Counted from the stretch's first letter, positions 33,741 through 42,919 are shown. The stretch: 64,000 nucleotides of DNA from Ferrovibrio sp964218355 (GCF_964218355.1 NZ_CAXPMC010000016.1:62001-126000), one strand, 5' to 3'. Translations and numbers: made by a program. The notes: generated by a model not told the origin, from the sequence alone.

Positions 33741-34901
33741 CTACATCACCCGCTGGCCGGCGCGCCAAACGCTGCGCACCACCGGCGTGCTGTCGACCAG
33801 GCTGACGCGGATCATGTCCGCCCGCCGGCCCGGCTCGAGTGCGCCGCGATCGGTCAGCCCGACCGCCTCGGCCGGATTGGCCGAAACCATCGCCACCGCC
33901 TGCGGCAGGCTGACACCCGGCACCTGTCCGGGCAGCAGGAAGGCCGACTGCAGCATGCTGGAGGGCACGTAGTCGGAGGAGATGATATCGAGCTGGCCCT
34001 TCTCGGCCAGCGACTTGGCCGAGATGTTGCCGGAATGCGAACCGCCACGCACCACATTGGGCCCGCCCATCATCACCTTCATGCCATGCCGGCGCGACAG
34101 ATCGGCTGCCTCGTGGGTGGTGGGGAATTCGGCCACCACCATGCCGTCGGCGGCCGCTTCCGCCACATGTTCGGGCGTGGCGTCGTCGTGGCTGGCCAGC
34201 GGCAGACCCTTGGTACGGCACAGCGCAACGATGGCACGACGGTTTTGCACGCCATGCGCCTGGGCAGCGGCGATCTGCTCGGCCATGAACTTGTCCATCG
34301 CCTCATCGGAGAGGCCGAACTTGCCCTGGTAATACTGGCGGTATTTCTCCGGCTTGACGAACTGGCGCTGGCCCGGCGTGTGGTCCATCACCGAAATAAG
34401 CCGCAGCCAGCTCAGTTCCGTCATCGGTTCAACCAGTTCCATCAGGTTGCCGAACGATACCTCGCAACGCAGATGCAGCAGGTGCTCGGCGCGCAGCATG
34501 CCGGCTTTCTGGGCGCTCTCGATCGCTGCCACCATGTCACGCAGGATCTGCATGCGCACCGCACCTTCGCGCACGTCGCCCACCGCAATGGCATCCATCA
34601 CCGTGGTGATACCGGCTGCCGCCACCTGGGCGTCATGGCCGATCACGGCAAGATTGCCGGGCCAGCGCACGCCGGGCCGCGGCGAGAAATGCTTTTCCAG
34701 ATTGTCGGTATGCAGCTCCACGAGCCCCGGCAGCAGGTAGTCGCCGCCGAAATCCACCGCGCCGGCAACGGCCGCCCGGCCGTCATCGACCGCCGCGATC
34801 ACACCGTCGCGGGCCAGCAGACTGCCAGCCTCGACAATGCCGTCGCGGGTCACGATGCGGGCATTGATGACGGCCAGCTCGGAACCGGGTTCGTAAATCA
34901 T
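33741..34901 (-). CDS. phnM: Ribose 1-methylphosphonate 5-triphosphate diphosphatase
   Basis: A 386-residue amidohydrolase-fold enzyme that removes pyrophosphate from alpha-D-ribose 1-methylphosphonate 5-triphosphate, generating the PhnJ substrate. Metal-binding motif VELHTDNLEKHF, the ASHDDATPEHV segment and DIISSDYVPSSMLQSAF are those of PhnM. It overlaps phnL by four bases (ATGA) and precedes the HD gene. Confidence 0.96.
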   Translation of the reverse strand: MIYEPGSELAVINARIVTRDGIVEAGSLLARDGVIAAVDDGRAAVAGAVDFGGDYLLPGLVELHTDNLEKHFSPRPGVRWPGNLAVIGHDAQVAAAGITTVMDAIAVGDVREGAVRMQILRDMVAAIESAQKAGMLRAEHLLHLRCEVSFGNLMELVEPMTELSWLRLISVMDHTPGQRQFVKPEKYRQYYQGKFGLSDEAMDKFMAEQIAAAQAHGVQNRRAIVALCRTKGLPLASHDDATPEHVAEAAADGMVVAEFPTTHEAADLSRRHGMKVMMGGPNVVRGGSHSGNISAKSLAEKGQLDIISSDYVPSSMLQSAFLLPGQVPGVSLPQAVAMVSANPAEAVGLTDRGALEPGRRADMIRVSLVDSTPVVRSVWRAGQRVM

Positions 34902-35593
34902 GCCGCTGCTCCATGGGCTTGCAGGGGGAGAAGACGTGTGGTGATGGCGGCGCGGGTTTCGGCATCATGCACGATGGCAACAATGGCGGTCCCGCGCGCG
35001 CGGGCATCATTGATCAGATCAATGACAATCTTGCGGTTGCGCTCGTCCAGAGAGGCGGTCGGCTCATCCAGCAGCAGCACCGGGAAATCGGCCGCGAAGC
35101 CACGGGCGATATTGATGCGCTGCTGTTCGCCGCCCGAGAAAGTGGCCGGCGGCAGGGCCCACATCTTCTCGGCAATCTGCAGGCGCGACAGCAATTCGCG
35201 GGCACGCTCCTCCGCCTCGGCGGCAGGCCGGCCGCGGGCCAGCAGGGGCTCGGCCACGATATCCAGCGTGGAGACGCGCGGGATCACCCGCAGGAACTGC
35301 GTCACGTAACCCAGCGTCCGGCGGCGGATGTCGAGCACCAGCCGGGCCGGCGCGCCGATGATGTCGGCCAGCACACCGTCATGACGGATCAGGATGCGAC
35401 CTGCCTGTGGCCGGTAATTGCCGTAGATCGAGCGCAGCAGTGTGGATTTGCCGGCACCGGACGGGCCATGCAGGGTGACGCATTCGCCGGCGGTGACGCT
35501 GAGGCTGGTGTCACGCAGCACCGGCAGGGCGACGCCGCCACGCAGATGCAGGATGAAGGTCTTGTCGAGGTTTTCGACGCGGATCATTTCCAT
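34898..35593 (-). CDS. phnL: C-P lyase system ABC-like protein PhnL
   Basis: A 231-residue ABC-ATPase-like subunit: Walker A GPSGAGKST (43-51), signature FSGGEQQRINIARGF, Walker B LLLDEPTASLD. It associates with the C-P lyase core and works with PhnI in coupling phosphonate to the adenine-ribose triphosphate. ATG 35593 with GAGGAT upstream is preferred to the in-frame ATG two codons later. It follows phnK by ten bases. Confidence 0.95.
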   Translation of the reverse strand: MEMIRVENLDKTFILHLRGGVALPVLRDTSLSVTAGECVTLHGPSGAGKSTLLRSIYGNYRPQAGRILIRHDGVLADIIGAPARLVLDIRRRTLGYVTQFLRVIPRVSTLDIVAEPLLARGRPAAEAEERARELLSRLQIAEKMWALPPATFSGGEQQRINIARGFAADFPVLLLDEPTASLDERNRKIVIDLINDARARGTAIVAIVHDAETRAAITTRLLPLQAHGAAA

Positions 35594-35603
35594 GGCTGGA
35601 TCC

Positions 35604-36380
35604 TCACACGCTCAGCACCGAGGAGACCAGCAGCTGGGTATAAGCGTGCTGCGGATCGTCGAGCAGTTGGTCGGTCAGCCCCGCCTCTACCACCTCGCCG
35701 CGACGCATCACCATCAGCCGGTGCGCCAGCAGGCGGGCAACGCCCAGATCATGGGTCACCACGATGGCAGCGACATTATACTCCTGCACCAGCCGGCGCA
35801 GCAGGTCGAGCAGGCGCGCCTGCACCGAAACATCCAGCCCGCCGGTGGGTTCGTCCATCAGCACGATACGGGGCCGGGTCACCAGGTTGCGGGCGATCTG
35901 CAGGCGCTGCTGCATGCCACCCGAGAAGGTGCGCGGCAGGTCGTCGATGCGGTCGGCCGGGATTTCCACCGCCGACATCCAGTCCAGCGCAGTATCGCGC
36001 AGGCTGCCGTAATGCTTCTGGCCCAGGGCCATCAGCCGCTCGCCGATATTGGCGCCGGCCGAGAAATCCATGCGCAGCCCGTCGCGGGCATGCTGCTGCA
36101 CAAAACCCCATTCGGTGCGCATCAGATGGCGCCGCTGCGCCTCCGAGGCCGTTGCCAGATCGACGATCCCGCCGGCAGCCGTGCGGTAATCGATCCGGCC
36201 GGCATCCGCCGCGATCCGCCCGGCGATGCAGTTCAGCAGGGTCGACTTGCCCGAGCCCGATTCACCGACGATGCCAAGCACCTCGCCCGGCCACAATTCA
36301 AAACTGACCTCGCGGCAGGCGGCCTGGCGGCCGAAATGCTTGCTCAGGCCGTCCACATTCAGCAGCGGCATCCCGATCAT
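35604..36380 (-). CDS. phnK: C-P lyase system ABC-like protein PhnK
   Basis: A 258-residue ABC-type ATPase, Walker A GESGSGKST (39-47), signature FSGGMQQRLQIARNL, Walker B IVLMDEPTGGLD. In the E. coli complex PhnK dimerises and binds PhnJ, opening the core. Its start overlaps the phnJ stop (ATGA). Confidence 0.96.
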   Translation of the reverse strand: MIGMPLLNVDGLSKHFGRQAACREVSFELWPGEVLGIVGESGSGKSTLLNCIAGRIAADAGRIDYRTAAGGIVDLATASEAQRRHLMRTEWGFVQQHARDGLRMDFSAGANIGERLMALGQKHYGSLRDTALDWMSAVEIPADRIDDLPRTFSGGMQQRLQIARNLVTRPRIVLMDEPTGGLDVSVQARLLDLLRRLVQEYNVAAIVVTHDLGVARLLAHRLMVMRRGEVVEAGLTDQLLDDPQHAYTQLLVSSVLSV

Positions 36381-37297
36381 TCCGCGGCCTCCCTGTCCTT
36401 GTAGGGCGCCGCCATCGGGCCGCGATGGCCGGCCGCCTGGCGCTCACCACAGTAATCCGTGTCCGAGCAGACGAACATCCGCCCGCCCCTGTCGTCGAGG
36501 ATGACCTCGTCGAGGAAGCTGTTCTCGGCCGCACACAATGCGCAGGCTTCCGACCAGCGCTCGATCTCGAAGGGATGGTCGTCGAAATCGAGAGGCTTCA
36601 CCTCCGTATAGGGCGGCACGGCGTAGATGCGCTTCTCGCGGCCGGCACCGAACAGCTGCAGGGCGGCATTCATGTGCAGCTTCGGGGTATCGAATTTCGG
36701 AATCGGCGAACAACGCATGAGATACCGGCCATTCACCATCACCGGATAGTCGTAGGCCGTTGAGATATGCCCGTGGCGGGAAATATCCTCGTACAGCTTC
36801 ACATGCATGACGCCATACTCGCTGAGGCCGTGCATCTTGCGCGTTTCGGTTTCACGCGGCTCCAGCCAGCGCAGGGGTTCCGGGATCGGCACCTGATAGA
36901 CCAGAATCTGGTCTTCCTGAAGCGGCGTTTCCGGCACCCGGTGGCGGGTCTGGATCAGGGTCGCCTCGCGGGTCTTCTCGGTCGTCGCCACGCCGGTCAT
37001 GCGCACAAAGAAGCGGCGGATGGAGACGGCATTGGTGGTATCGTCGGCACCCTGGTCGATCACCTTCAGCGTATCGGCACGGCCGATCACCGCGGCCGTC
37101 ACCTGCATGCCGCCGGTACCCCAGCCATAGGGCAGCGGCATCTCGCGGCTGCCGAAAGGCACCTGGTAGCCCGGGATCGCCACCGCCTTGAGGATGGCGC
37201 GGCGGATCATCCGCTTGGTCTGCTCGTCGAGGAAGGCAAAGTTATAGCCATCCAGCACGCCGGCACTCGCCTCGTATTGCTGCTGCATCGCGGTCAT
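36377..37297 (-). CDS. phnJ: Carbon-phosphorus lyase catalytic subunit
   Basis: A 306-residue radical SAM enzyme that cleaves the C-P bond to release an alkane plus ribose cyclic phosphate. The cluster ligands form CX2CX21C (Cys252, Cys255, Cys277), the thiyl-radical cysteine is Cys283 (CSDTDYCGE) and the radical-storing glycine is Gly43 (AIPGYQVPFGS), all in the E. coli spacing. The true start is ATG 37297, which overlaps the phnI stop (ATGA). The long in-frame extension upstream lies over phnI and is discarded. Confidence 0.97.
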   Translation of the reverse strand: MTAMQQQYEASAGVLDGYNFAFLDEQTKRMIRRAILKAVAIPGYQVPFGSREMPLPYGWGTGGMQVTAAVIGRADTLKVIDQGADDTTNAVSIRRFFVRMTGVATTEKTREATLIQTRHRVPETPLQEDQILVYQVPIPEPLRWLEPRETETRKMHGLSEYGVMHVKLYEDISRHGHISTAYDYPVMVNGRYLMRCSPIPKFDTPKLHMNAALQLFGAGREKRIYAVPPYTEVKPLDFDDHPFEIERWSEACALCAAENSFLDEVILDDRGGRMFVCSDTDYCGERQAAGHRGPMAAPYKDREAAE

Positions 37298-38415
37298 TGC
37301 GCTGCCTCCTCGAGGGTCTCGTCCTGCTGCGCAGTGACCGCCGTCTCCCCGGCCGCAATCTCGGCCCGCATCAGCCGCACCAGGGTCAGCTCCGACTGGA
37401 AATCCACGTGATGCGGCAGCTTGAGATGCTGCACGAAACCGGAGGCTTCGACATTGTCGGCATGGTAGAGCACGAATTCCTGGTCCTGGGCCGGCGCGGT
37501 GACATCCTCGCCCAGTTCCTCGGCGCGCAGGGCGCGGTCGACCAGCGACATGGCCATGGCCTTGCGTTCGGCATAGCCGAAGGCAAGGCCGTAGCCGCGG
37601 GTGAATTTCGGCGGCTCGCTCTTCGAGCCACGGAACTGGTTCACCATCTGGCATTCGGTGACGGTGATATCGCCGATATCGACGGCAAAGCCGAGTTCCG
37701 GAATATCGATCTCGACGCTTACCTCACCTGAGCGAATCTCGCCCACGAAGGGGTGCGACTTGGCATAGCCGCGCTGGGTCGAGTACCCCATCGCCAGCAG
37801 CCAGCCCTCATCGGCGCGGGCGAGATTCTGCAGCCGCACATCGCGACCGGCCGGAAACATCAGCGGCTCGCGGGTCAGGTCGCCGACCGGCGCATCCTCC
37901 GCATCGGGCTCCTCACGTTCGATCAGGCCCTCGGCGTTCAGCAGGTCGACCACCTGCGGCATGGCATCCGCAAGCCGGCCGCCTTCCGGTGCCGCCGCCG
38001 GGTCACCGCCGGCCAGCAGCGCGAAATCCAGCAGGCGATGGGTGTAGTCGAAAGTCGGCCCCAGCAGCTGGCCGCCCGGCATGTCCTTGAAACAGGAGGA
38101 GATGCGGCGCGAGATCCGCATCTTCGCCGTATCGATGGGCCGCGACACGGCCAGCCGCGGCAGGGTCGTGCGATAGGCGCGCAGCAGGAAGATCGCTTCG
38201 ACCTGGTCACCGCGCGCCTGTTTCAGCGCCAGCGCCGCGAGTTCAGGGTCGTAGACCGAACCCTCGGTCATCACCCGGTCGACCGCACCCGACAGCTGCT
38301 CGCGGATCTGCGCCACCGACAGCTCGGGCAGAGCGGTATCGCCGCGGCGGTCTTCGGCCAGCAGGGCATGGGCGTTGCCGATGGCGGTCTCGCCGCCTTT
38401 CACTGCCACATACAT
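37294..38415 (-). CDS. phnI: C-P lyase core subunit PhnI
   Basis: A 373-residue subunit of the PhnGHIJ core that, with PhnG/H/L, displaces adenine from ATP by a phosphonate. The N-terminus MYVAVKGGETAIGNAHALLA and the middle EVSVEIDIPELGFAVDIG-like segment are characteristic. Its stop overlaps phnJ, and it starts one base after the phnH stop. Confidence 0.96.
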   Translation of the reverse strand: MYVAVKGGETAIGNAHALLAEDRRGDTALPELSVAQIREQLSGAVDRVMTEGSVYDPELAALALKQARGDQVEAIFLLRAYRTTLPRLAVSRPIDTAKMRISRRISSCFKDMPGGQLLGPTFDYTHRLLDFALLAGGDPAAAPEGGRLADAMPQVVDLLNAEGLIEREEPDAEDAPVGDLTREPLMFPAGRDVRLQNLARADEGWLLAMGYSTQRGYAKSHPFVGEIRSGEVSVEIDIPELGFAVDIGDITVTECQMVNQFRGSKSEPPKFTRGYGLAFGYAERKAMAMSLVDRALRAEELGEDVTAPAQDQEFVLYHADNVEASGFVQHLKLPHHVDFQSELTLVRLMRAEIAAGETAVTAQQDETLEEAAQ

Positions 38416-38416
38416 G

Positions 38417-39031
38417 TCAGGCCTCCGCAGTAAAGCTGATGGCGGTGCTGCGCGGCAGACCGATCAGGGCGCTGCCGGCGCAGAGATAAAGGTCGATGCC
38501 GCGCGGAAAGGCGGCCGAAAGCGCGGCGCGGCTGTGCCAGAAGTCTTCCGGCAGGCCGCAGAGCGGCATGGTCGCTGCGTCGCGGATGCCCGGGCCGCGC
38601 CAGGTCATCGCTGCTGCGCCGTCCAGCGCACCTGTCTGTACCAGCAGGGTGGCGCCGCCTTCGGGTGCCGCATCGCTGCCGTGGTGAAACATCCCGAGAG
38701 CCGGCAGGCCGGCAGCGGCATCGAGCAGCGCGAAATCCGCCTTTTCCGGTGCGGATACCAGCGGTGCGCCGGTATGAAAGCGCAGCCAGCCGCGCATGGC
38801 TTCGGTATCCAGGCCGGGCCCCAGCCAGACCGGCGTGTCGAGATCGCAGAGCGTGAGTGCCGCAGCGGCCAGGGCCGGCACCACGCCGTCAGGATGGCCG
38901 ACCGCGCTGTCGATCAGGGTCATGCGGCCGGGCCGGGCCATGGCATCCAGCAGGGCACGGAAAGCCGTCTGGCTCTGCTGCACCGGATCGGCAAAGCCGG
39001 CGGCGGGGGCGGAAGTTGCTGTCATCTGCAT
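38417..39031 (-). CDS. phnH: C-P lyase core subunit PhnH
   Basis: A 204-residue core subunit with a PLP-transferase-like fold that lacks the PLP lysine. FADPVQQSQTAFRALLDAMARP at the N-terminus is diagnostic. Start 39031 has GAGG eight bases upstream; a second ATG at 39025 is possible. It lies two bases after phnG. Confidence 0.95.
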   Translation of the reverse strand: MQMTATSAPAAGFADPVQQSQTAFRALLDAMARPGRMTLIDSAVGHPDGVVPALAAAALTLCDLDTPVWLGPGLDTEAMRGWLRFHTGAPLVSAPEKADFALLDAAAGLPALGMFHHGSDAAPEGGATLLVQTGALDGAAAMTWRGPGIRDAATMPLCGLPEDFWHSRAALSAAFPRGIDLYLCAGSALIGLPRSTAISFTAEA

Positions 39032-39033
39032 GC

Positions 39034-39507
39034 TCAGTCCTCGCCACGCACCATGGTGAAGAAATCGACCTTGGTGGCTGCCACCCGGGCCGCACGGGCG
39101 GCCCGCCCGGCCGCCAGCCCGGCCTCCGACGGGCAGATCAGATCGCGTTCGATCTGCGGCAGCCGCGCCGGGTCGAGGGCCATGGCATCGAACAGCGCCA
39201 CCAGCTCGGCCTTGCGGGTATCGCGGCCCGGCACATAGCCGACCCCCATATTGCCGCTGTCATCCAGCGCCACCACGCAGCGCGTCACTGTCATTTCGCC
39301 CAGATTGAAACGCTGGCCGACGCCACCCGCACGGGCGCGGATCATGGCAAGGCCGGTTTCCGGTACCTTGAGCCGGCGAAAGGCCGGCTTGTCGGCCAGC
39401 CCCTCCCAGACGGCTTCGAGCCGGCTGCGGTCGGTGCGGGCCAGAATGGCCAGCCGACGCTGGCGGGGGGCGATGTCCTGATCCGGCTTCGGGGTCGCGG
39501 CGTTCAT
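39034..39507 (-). CDS. phnG: C-P lyase core subunit PhnG
   Basis: A 157-residue subunit; MIRARAGGVGQRFNLGEMTV and VTRCVVALDDSGNMGVGYV are PhnG hallmarks. It is the first gene of phnGHIJKLM. ATG 39507 follows GGAG; the upstream in-frame extension to 39543 is not used. It partners PhnH and PhnI in the nucleosidase step. Confidence 0.95.
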   Translation of the reverse strand: MNAATPKPDQDIAPRQRRLAILARTDRSRLEAVWEGLADKPAFRRLKVPETGLAMIRARAGGVGQRFNLGEMTVTRCVVALDDSGNMGVGYVPGRDTRKAELVALFDAMALDPARLPQIERDLICPSEAGLAAGRAARAARVAATKVDFFTMVRGED

Positions 39508-39545
39508 CGGAAATCTCCGTTCCGGGGCGTCCCGCCCTGGCATAC

Positions 39546-39582
39546 AGACCTCTTGCGCAGAGGTCTAAATTGGTCTAGACAT
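39546..39582. promoter_or_regulatory. phnF: Candidate PhnF operators in the phnF-phnG gap
   Basis: Two elements: AGACCTC (39546-39552) and GAGGTCT (39560-39566) form a perfect inverted repeat with a seven-base centre; TGGTCTAGACAT (39571-39582) resembles TGGTATAGACCA, the PhnF site of Mycobacterium smegmatis (nine of twelve bases). TATATA-rich sequence just upstream (39584-39592) could be the phnG -10, so PhnF would block initiation. Confidence 0.65.
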
Positions 39583-39638
39583 CTATATATCTACTCCCGC
39601 TTCGCCGGATCATCAAGCCATAAACGGGCGAAGCTTTT

Positions 39639-39645
39639 ATGACAG
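39639..39645 (-). promoter_or_regulatory. Possible Pho-box half-site upstream of phnG
   Basis: CTGTCAT on the minus strand, followed by the A-rich spacer AAAA and a weak second arm (GCTTCGC). It lies about 130 bp upstream of phnG. The same heptamer occurs before phnC. Confidence 0.35.
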
Positions 39646-39684
39646 GGCGGCCAACCGGCGCGGCCCGCAGGACGGAGATACGGG

Positions 39685-40407
39685 ATGATCGAGCGCGGCA
39701 GCGGCATGGCAGTGTGGCGACAGATTGCCGGCGCCATGGAGACGGCGATCCGGCGCGGCGATTACCGGCCGGGCGTGCAGCTGCCGACCGAGAAGCAGCT
39801 TGCCAACAGCTTCGGGGTCAACCGCCACACCGTGCGCCAGGCGATGAACCGGCTGGCCGAGCAGGGCTTGGTCAGCATCGAGCAGGGCCGCGGCATGTTC
39901 GTGGCCGAGGGCTCTCTCGACTATGCGCTGGGGCCACGCACACGGTTCACCGAAAACCTGCTCACCCGCCAGAAGAAGCCGACCCGCGAACTGCTCTCGG
40001 CCGACAATGTGCCGGCACCGCCGGAAATCGCACGCGCCCTCGGCATTCCGACCGGCGCCCCGCTCTGGCAGCTTGAAACCCGCAACAGGGCGGACGACCG
40101 GCCCGTCGGCGTCAGCAGCCATTTCTTTTTCGTCGACCGCTTTCCCACCATGCCCGACCTGTTCCGCAGGGCCGGATCGATCACCGAGGCACTGAAACTG
40201 GCCGGCATTCCCGACTATCACCGGCGCACCACACGGGTGGCGGCGCGCCTGATCTCGGCCGGCGATGCCCGTCTGCTGGATTTGCCGCGTACCCGGCCGG
40301 TGCTGGTCAGCGAAACCGTCAATGTCGACGAACGCGGCAAGCCGGTGGAATACGTGCGCGCACGCTTCGCCGCCGACCATGTAACCCTGACCATCGAGCA
40401 CTGGTAG
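39685..40407 (+). CDS. phnF: GntR/HutC family repressor of phosphonate genes
   Basis: A 240-residue regulator with an N-terminal GntR winged helix (QLPTEKQLANSFGVNRHTVRQ, then QGLVSIEQGRGMFV) and a C-terminal UTRA effector domain ending FAADHVTLTIEHW, the PhnF signature of the HutC subfamily. It is divergent from phnG, and candidate operators lie between them. ATG 39685 is preceded by GGAGATACGGG. The effector may be a phosphonate metabolite; M. smegmatis PhnF responds to phosphate status. Confidence 0.92.
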   Translation: MIERGSGMAVWRQIAGAMETAIRRGDYRPGVQLPTEKQLANSFGVNRHTVRQAMNRLAEQGLVSIEQGRGMFVAEGSLDYALGPRTRFTENLLTRQKKPTRELLSADNVPAPPEIARALGIPTGAPLWQLETRNRADDRPVGVSSHFFFVDRFPTMPDLFRRAGSITEALKLAGIPDYHRRTTRVAARLISAGDARLLDLPRTRPVLVSETVNVDERGKPVEYVRARFAADHVTLTIEHW

Positions 40408-40410
40408 GGA

Positions 40411-40971
40411 TCACGTTCCCAGCCTGCCCAGCACGGCCAGGCTGCCGCGCTCCACCACGACGATCCCACCGCTGGCCGCATAGATGCCGGTCAGTGCTGC
40501 AATATTGGTCTGGTGACTGACCAGAACCACCGGCAGGCCCGGCGGAAGCCCGGCAATCACCTGCCGCAATTCGGCCGTGCGGGCGGCCTCCTCCGGACGG
40601 GCGCCGAACAGGGAATTGAGTGCCGGTTCCGTCACCACCGGCCCCAGTTCCATTAACACCGCCGTATCATGGCACCGGCACCAGGCGCTGCTGCGCATCG
40701 TCGCCGCCGCGATCCCGTTGACCCGGAACAGAATCCCCAGTTGACGCGCCTCGGCACGCCCCGTTTCAGAAAGGTTGCGCTGGGTTGCACAATCGCCAAT
40801 GCGGAAGCCGGCAGGATCTCCGGTTCCAGGGGCCGTGGCATGCCGGATCAGCGCTACCGCCCGGCCCTCGCGCAGGGCCTGCCACAGCATCTCCTCCGTC
40901 GGCCTGTCCTGCGCCGCCACCGGCACCAGCCCCAGCATCCACAACACAACGCCCAGCCGGAAATACCGCAT
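40411..40971 (-). CDS. Secreted histidine phosphatase family protein
   Basis: A 186-residue member of the histidine phosphatase (phosphoglycerate-mutase-like) superfamily with a signal peptide (MRYFRLGVVLWMLGLVPVAA) and the catalytic VALIRHATAPG (Arg43-His44), with the second histidine in VVLVSHQTNI. The usual RHG is RHA here. A short WCRCHDTA segment follows SSAW, where most relatives have a SxxxRxxxTA. The substrate, in the periplasm, is unknown. It is convergent with phnF. Confidence 0.8.
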   Translation of the reverse strand: MRYFRLGVVLWMLGLVPVAAQDRPTEEMLWQALREGRAVALIRHATAPGTGDPAGFRIGDCATQRNLSETGRAEARQLGILFRVNGIAAATMRSSAWCRCHDTAVLMELGPVVTEPALNSLFGARPEEAARTAELRQVIAGLPPGLPVVLVSHQTNIAALTGIYAASGGIVVVERGSLAVLGRLGT

Positions 40972-41031
40972 CACGCCCTCGCCACCGCCTGCCACGGACC
41001 TAGATTTAGACCGATCCCGAGAGACGGAAAG

Positions 41032-41595
41032 ATGGCCCTGCCGTTAGCCGAAACCCTGAAGATGATTCTGGACGGTCCGCAACGCCGGCCGCCCCGCGGC
41101 AGCGGCCCTGGCGGTCGTGGCCGGCTGGGCGAACTGTTCCGCGCCCTGCAATCCGAAACCCCGACATCCCCGGCCCATGCCATTGAGGACGACATCTGGG
41201 CGATCTGGATAGGCCACGACGATCCGGCGCTGGAAGCCCGCATGCAACGGGCGATTGCCGCCATTGCCCGCCGCCATCTCGACGAAGCCGGGATGCTGCT
41301 GGATGCACTGGTTGCCGAAGCACCAGACTGGGCGGAGGCGCGGAACAAGCGCGCCACCGTCCATTATCTCAGCCATCGCGACGCCGAGAGCATCGCCGAT
41401 ATCCACCGGACCCTTGAACTGGAGCCCCGGCATTTCGGCGCCATCTGCGGATTCGGCCAGATCTGCCTGCGCCATGGCGAGATGGCTGCGGCTGCCGAGG
41501 CCTTTGCCGCAGCTCTGGCGATCAATCCGCATCTCGAAAGCGTGCGTGCGGTGCTGGTGCAGCTGGCTCCGGGCCGGCCGGCACGCCTGAACTGA
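41032..41595 (+). CDS. TPR-like protein of unknown function
   Basis: A 187-residue protein; the C-terminal half (HLDEAGMLLDALVAEAP, HRDAESIADIHRTLELEP and MAAAAEAFAAALAINP) reads as three tetratricopeptide repeats, and the N-terminal part is Arg/Gly/Pro-rich. Such repeats mediate protein contacts. Start ATG 41032 follows GAGACGG. The open frame continues upstream, overlapping the phosphatase gene antisense, and is excluded. It is followed by a purine-regulator-type palindrome and puuD. Confidence 0.65.
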   Translation: MALPLAETLKMILDGPQRRPPRGSGPGGRGRLGELFRALQSETPTSPAHAIEDDIWAIWIGHDDPALEARMQRAIAAIARRHLDEAGMLLDALVAEAPDWAEARNKRATVHYLSHRDAESIADIHRTLELEPRHFGAICGFGQICLRHGEMAAAAEAFAAALAINPHLESVRAVLVQLAPGRPARLN

Positions 41596-41606
41596 AGCCT
41601 CTGAAA

Positions 41607-41620
41607 AATTGTACACAATT
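41607..41620. promoter_or_regulatory. Candidate purine GntR operator upstream of puuD
   Basis: AATTGT-AC-ACAATT, an inverted repeat with a two-base centre, about 100 bp upstream of puuD. Its core TTGTACACAA matches the CTGTATACAA sites found upstream of uraD and allC. Confidence 0.6.
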
Positions 41621-41719
41621 CCGGTTGACGACCCTGCCCTGCGCCATTACGGCTTGAGCCATGCTGCAATGCGGGGCCGCCATGGCGTCTGCCCGCCTGG
41701 TTCCGGAGTCTTCGCCCCC

Positions 41720-42907
41720 ATGCTTGATCTGGCCCTCGAATGGCTCAATCTGGTGCTGCGCTGGATGCACCTGATCTTCGGCATTGCCTGGATCGGCTCG
41801 TCGTTCTTCTTCGTCTGGCTCGACAACTCGCTGCGCAAGGGTGCCGACCAGCAGCCGGGCGTGCTGGGCCAGGCCTGGCTGATCCATGGCGGTGGCTTCT
41901 ACTTCACCGAGAAGTATTCGGTGGCGCCGGCCAGACTGCCGCCGGAGCTGCACTGGTTCAAATACGAGGCCTATTTCACCTGGTTGTCGGGCTTCTTCCT
42001 GATGGGTGTGCTGTATTATGTGGGCGCCGACCTCTACCTGATCGACGACAAGGTGCTGCCGCTGAGCCAGGGCGAAGCCATCGGCTTCAGCCTCGCATCT
42101 CTGGCGCTGGGCTGGATCGTCTACGATCTTCTGTGCAAGTCGCCGCTGGGAAAGAACGATGCCGTGCTGGCCATTGTCGGCTTCGTGCTGCTGGTTGCCG
42201 CCGCCTGGGGCTATACCCAGGTCTTCTCGGCACGCGCCGCCTATCTGCATGTCGGCGCCCTGATCGGCACCATCATGGCTGCCAACGTGGCCCATAACAT
42301 CATCCCGAACCAGCGCAAGGCCGTGGCACAGATGCTGGCCGGCGAGACGCCGGACCCGACTTACGGCAAGCAGGCCAAGCAGCGCTCGCTGCACAACAAC
42401 TATCTGACCCTGCCGGTGCTGTTCGCGATGATCAGCAATCATTACCCGGTCACCTACGGGCATCCCTACGGCTGGGTGATCCTGGCCATTGTGATGATCA
42501 TCGGCGGCCTGGTCCGGCATTTCTTCAACCTGAAGAACCAGGGCCGGGGCCTGCGTTACGAGTTCCTCGCCATTGCCTTTCTGCTGACGGCCGGCCTCGT
42601 CTTTTTTACCCACTGGGACCCACGGCATCGGGATATCGGCATCGAGGTCACGGTCGAGGATGTGCAGAAGATCGCCGCGGCGCGTTGCACTCCATGCCAT
42701 GCGGCGAAGCCGACCTTCGATGGCATCGCCGAAGCCCCGAAGGGCGTGCTGCTGGAAACGCCGGCGGAATTGAGGCGGTTTGCCGCGCTGATCAGTCAGC
42801 AGGCAGTGCGCACCGAGACAATGCCCCCGGGCAATGCCACCGAGATGACCGAGGAAGAACGCCAGATGCTGGGTGCCTGGATCGCCGCCGGTGCGAAGCT
42901 GGACTGA
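41720..42907 (+). CDS. puuD: Membrane urate oxidase with cytochrome c domain
   Basis: A 395-residue PuuD-type enzyme that oxidises urate to 5-hydroxyisourate. The N-terminal eight-helix membrane domain (LDLALEWLNLVLRWMHLIFG; WIGSSFFFVWLDNSLRKG) is DUF989-like, and a C-terminal cytochrome c domain carries the haem motif CTPCH at about residue 322, which passes electrons to the respiratory chain instead of making H2O2. ATG 41720 is selected for the family N-terminus. It is convergent with the guanine deaminase operon. Confidence 0.94.
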   Translation: MLDLALEWLNLVLRWMHLIFGIAWIGSSFFFVWLDNSLRKGADQQPGVLGQAWLIHGGGFYFTEKYSVAPARLPPELHWFKYEAYFTWLSGFFLMGVLYYVGADLYLIDDKVLPLSQGEAIGFSLASLALGWIVYDLLCKSPLGKNDAVLAIVGFVLLVAAAWGYTQVFSARAAYLHVGALIGTIMAANVAHNIIPNQRKAVAQMLAGETPDPTYGKQAKQRSLHNNYLTLPVLFAMISNHYPVTYGHPYGWVILAIVMIIGGLVRHFFNLKNQGRGLRYEFLAIAFLLTAGLVFFTHWDPRHRDIGIEVTVEDVQKIAAARCTPCHAAKPTFDGIAEAPKGVLLETPAELRRFAALISQQAVRTETMPPGNATEMTEEERQMLGAWIAAGAKLD

Positions 42908-42919
42908 CCCGGCACCAGT

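Noticed and set aside
37298..37654. N-terminal extension of PhnJ
   Set aside because: It overlaps phnI coding sequence; ATG 37297 matches the family start and the ATGA junction.
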